From positions 1 to 32,194 of the forward strand of contig JAICJG010000020.1 of assembly GCA_025928585.1 (NCBI GenBank): a stretch of DNA of 32,194 bases, in the 5' to 3' direction. Origin of the DNA: Rhodanobacteraceae bacterium (GTDB lineage Bacteria > Pseudomonadota > Gammaproteobacteria > Xanthomonadales > Rhodanobacteraceae). Positions 30,131 through 32,194 of the stretch are shown piece by piece (position 1 is the stretch's first letter; each line of letters starts with the position of its first letter). The notes beneath the pieces are model-generated. The model was not told the origin of the DNA, searched no databases, and saw only the letters and a list, made by a program, of their open reading frames with translations. Both the position numbers and the translations under genes were made by a program.

Positions 30131-32194
30131 GCGCCGACGCGACCATCGGCGATGGGTTCCTCGGTGGCCTGCAATGGGGCTGGCGGCGCAAGTTGCCGGT
30201 GATCCTGCAGACCGAAGCGGCCGAGTGCGCCTTGGCATCGCTGGCGATGATCGCGCGCTATCACGGCCACGATGTCGACCTGCCTTCGTTGCGTCGGTGC
30301 TATTCAATGTCGTTGAAGGGCGCCAATCTCGCGCGCGTCATGAAGATGGCCGCCAAACTGGGATTCGAGACACGCCCCTTGCGGCTGGAGCTGGAGGAAC
30401 TCTACGAGCTCAAGACGCCGTGCGTGCTGCACTGGGATCTCAACCACTTCGTCGTGCTGAAGCGTGTCATCTCGCGTGGCGCGGTAATCCACGATCCGGC
30501 GCGCGGCGTGTTGAAGCTCTCGACCGCGGAAATCTCGAAGCACTTCACCGGCGTCGCGCTCGAGTGCTCACCCGGCGCCGATTTCAAACCGATGAGGGCG
30601 CGGCAGTCGATCTCGCTGCGCGCGCTCACGGGGACAGTCACGGGCCTGCCAAGCGCCCTCATCCAGGTCTTCGCGCTGGCGCTGGCGTTGGAAGTGTTCG
30701 CGCTGGTCGGCCCGTTCTACCTGCAATGGGTGATCGATCAGGCGCTGGTGTCGGCCGACCGGGGTCTGCTGATGCTGCTCGGCATCGGATTCCTGCTCGT
30801 GGCGTTCTTTTCAGCCGCGATTTCTGCGGTGCGTGCATGGACCATCACCTGGCTCGGCGCAATGCTCAACGTGCAGTGGATCACCAATGTGTTCGCGCAC
30901 CTCTTGAAGCTGCCGCTGGATTGGTACGAACAGCGCCACGTCGGCGATGTGGTGTCGCGCTTCGGCTCCATGCACACCATCCAGCAAACGCTTACCACCG
31001 GCTTTGTCGCCGCGATCCTCGACGGCCTCATGGCGAGCCTCACCCTCGTCGTGCTGGCCCTGTACAGCATCAAGTTGACCCTGATCGTTCTTGCCGCGTT
31101 CGCGCTGTACGCCGTCCTGCGGTGGTTCACCTATCAGCCTCTGCGACGTGCCCAGGAAGACCAGATCGTGTACGCGGCGCGTCAGCAAACGGAATTGCTC
31201 GAAGCCCTCCGTGGCGCGCAAACGCTGAAGATTCACAACCAGCAGCAGCCACGCACCGCCCGCTATGCCAACGCGGTCGTGGAAACCGTCAATCGCAACA
31301 TCGCGATGCAGCGGCTCAACATTGCCTTCCAGAGCGGCAACCAGTTGATCTTCGGCATCGAGCGGGTCGCGCTGATCTGGTTGGCCGCGGTGCTGGTGCT
31401 GGACGGCACCTTCACCGCCGGCATGCTGGTGGCGTTCGCCGCCTATGCCGACCAGTTCGTGACCCGCGCGGCGGCCCTGATCGACAAAGGCATCGAGTTC
31501 CGGATGTTGCGCCTGCACGCGGAACGCGTGGCCGACATCGCCCTAACAGCGCCCGAGCGCCACGTCGAATCCACGTGGAACGCGCCATTGCCGAAAGCGG
31601 AAATCCACGTGCGCAACGTCAGTTTCCGTTATGCCGAAGGTGAGCCTTGGATCCTGAAGAACTGTTCGCTCAGGGTTCCGGCGAGCCAATCGGTGGCACT
31701 TATCGGTCCCTCCGGATGCGGCAAAACCACCCTTGCCAAGATCATCTTGGGGCTTCTGGAACCACAGGAAGGCGAAGTCCTGTATGGCGACATCGACATC
31801 CGACGGGTGGGTCTGGGCCGCTACCGCGACCTGATCGGAGCAGTGATGCAGGACGACCAACTGTTCGCCGGCTCCATCGCGGACAACATCGCCTGTTTCG
31901 ATCCCGAAGCGACGCAGTCCCGTATCGAGGCGGCGGCGCGGCAGGCAGCGATCCATGACGACATTGTCCGAATGCCCATGGGCTACCAGAGCCTCGTCGG
32001 CGATATGGGCTCCGCGCTCTCAGGCGGCCAGAAGCAGCGCGTCCTGCTGGCTCGCGCCCTGTACAGACGGCCTTCGCTGCTGGTGCTGGACGAGGCCACC
32101 AGCCATCTCGATATCGAACGCGAGCGGCAGGTCAACGCCGCCGTTCACCGCTTGGCGATCACCCGGATCGTGATCGCGCATCGCCCGGAAACCA
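30127..32194 (+). CDS. C39-peptidase ABC exporter (RaxB/CvaB type), 3' end missing
   Basis: 689 codons are visible before the window ends. The N-terminal C39 peptidase domain has LQTEAAECALASLAMIA with oxyanion Gln28 and catalytic Cys34, His107 in LNHFVVL, and Asp123 in HDPARG, so it should be active. It cuts leader peptides after a double glycine. About six transmembrane helices follow (about 175-450). Then the ATPase: Walker A GPSGCGKTT (527-535), Q loop VMQDDQLFAGSI, signature LSGGQ (631-635), Walker B LLVLDEATS (D655, E656), and switch His685. Only about 20-30 residues should be missing. It forms an operon with the preceding membrane-fusion gene. Confidence 0.93.
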   Translation, partial: MSADATIGDGFLGGLQWGWRRKLPVILQTEAAECALASLAMIARYHGHDVDLPSLRRCYSMSLKGANLARVMKMAAKLGFETRPLRLELEELYELKTPCVLHWDLNHFVVLKRVISRGAVIHDPARGVLKLSTAEISKHFTGVALECSPGADFKPMRARQSISLRALTGTVTGLPSALIQVFALALALEVFALVGPFYLQWVIDQALVSADRGLLMLLGIGFLLVAFFSAAISAVRAWTITWLGAMLNVQWITNVFAHLLKLPLDWYEQRHVGDVVSRFGSMHTIQQTLTTGFVAAILDGLMASLTLVVLALYSIKLTLIVLAAFALYAVLRWFTYQPLRRAQEDQIVYAARQQTELLEALRGAQTLKIHNQQQPRTARYANAVVETVNRNIAMQRLNIAFQSGNQLIFGIERVALIWLAAVLVLDGTFTAGMLVAFAAYADQFVTRAAALIDKGIEFRMLRLHAERVADIALTAPERHVESTWNAPLPKAEIHVRNVSFRYAEGEPWILKNCSLRVPASQSVALIGPSGCGKTTLAKIILGLLEPQEGEVLYGDIDIRRVGLGRYRDLIGAVMQDDQLFAGSIADNIACFDPEATQSRIEAAARQAAIHDDIVRMPMGYQSLVGDMGSALSGGQKQRVLLARALYRRPSLLVLDEATSHLDIERERQVNAAVHRLAITRIVIAHRPET

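Overview
The window is GC-rich and gene-dense, and looks like the chromosome of a gammaproteobacterium of the order Xanthomonadales (Lysobacter/Luteimonas/Rhodanobacter-like). The reasons are the pilT-pilU ... ruvX-yqgE-tonB-gshB-pilG-pilH-pilI-pilJ-chpA-chpC order shared with Pseudomonas and xanthomonads, the GGGACTC/GGGAGCA 7-bp intergenic repeats, and the gene content. No tRNA, rRNA, IS element or CRISPR array was seen. The species call is inference.

Layout. 1-1970: end of pilT and complete pilU, the twitching-motility retraction ATPases. 2009-4263: a secreted SnoaL-like protein and, convergent to it, a large lipoprotein of unknown function. 4294-8504 (minus strand): gshB, a TonB-family gene, yqgE, ruvX, pyrB. 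8831-19997 (plus strand): the Pil-Chp chemosensory cluster pilG, pilH, pilI, pilJ, chpA, a chpB-like gene and chpC. 20020-23777: rsmE, a small exported protein with a TonB-plug-like tail, bioA, and an inositol-monophosphatase-family enzyme. 23928-26901 (plus strand): dodecin, an orphan OmpR-type regulator, pdxH, yjbQ and a BtuF-like protein. 27043-28494 (minus strand): proC-yggT. 28850-end: a membrane-fusion protein and a C39-peptidase ABC exporter, cut by the window edge.

How it works together. PilT and PilU retract type IV pili. PilJ, PilI/ChpC, ChpA and PilG/PilH form the sensory pathway that controls pilus extension and retraction. The TonB-family gene in this locus matches tonB3 of Pseudomonas aeruginosa, which is needed for pilus function. 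Unusually, no CheR-type methyltransferase (pilK) is present, and the protein in the chpB slot has no CheB methylesterase domain. The closing pair is a type I-like exporter for double-glycine leader peptides, but its cargo is not in the window.

Most unusual signals: (1) a roughly 115-bp two-hairpin element in three copies, each starting 3-5 nt after a stop codon in the sense direction, with compensatory changes in one stem; (2) 7-bp tandem repeats placed at gene boundaries and, in proC, inside the reading frame; (3) a perfect Crp/Clp/Vfr-type palindrome before the dodecin gene and a 9/10 match before pilG; (4) a ChpA with ten 30-bp tandem repeats.
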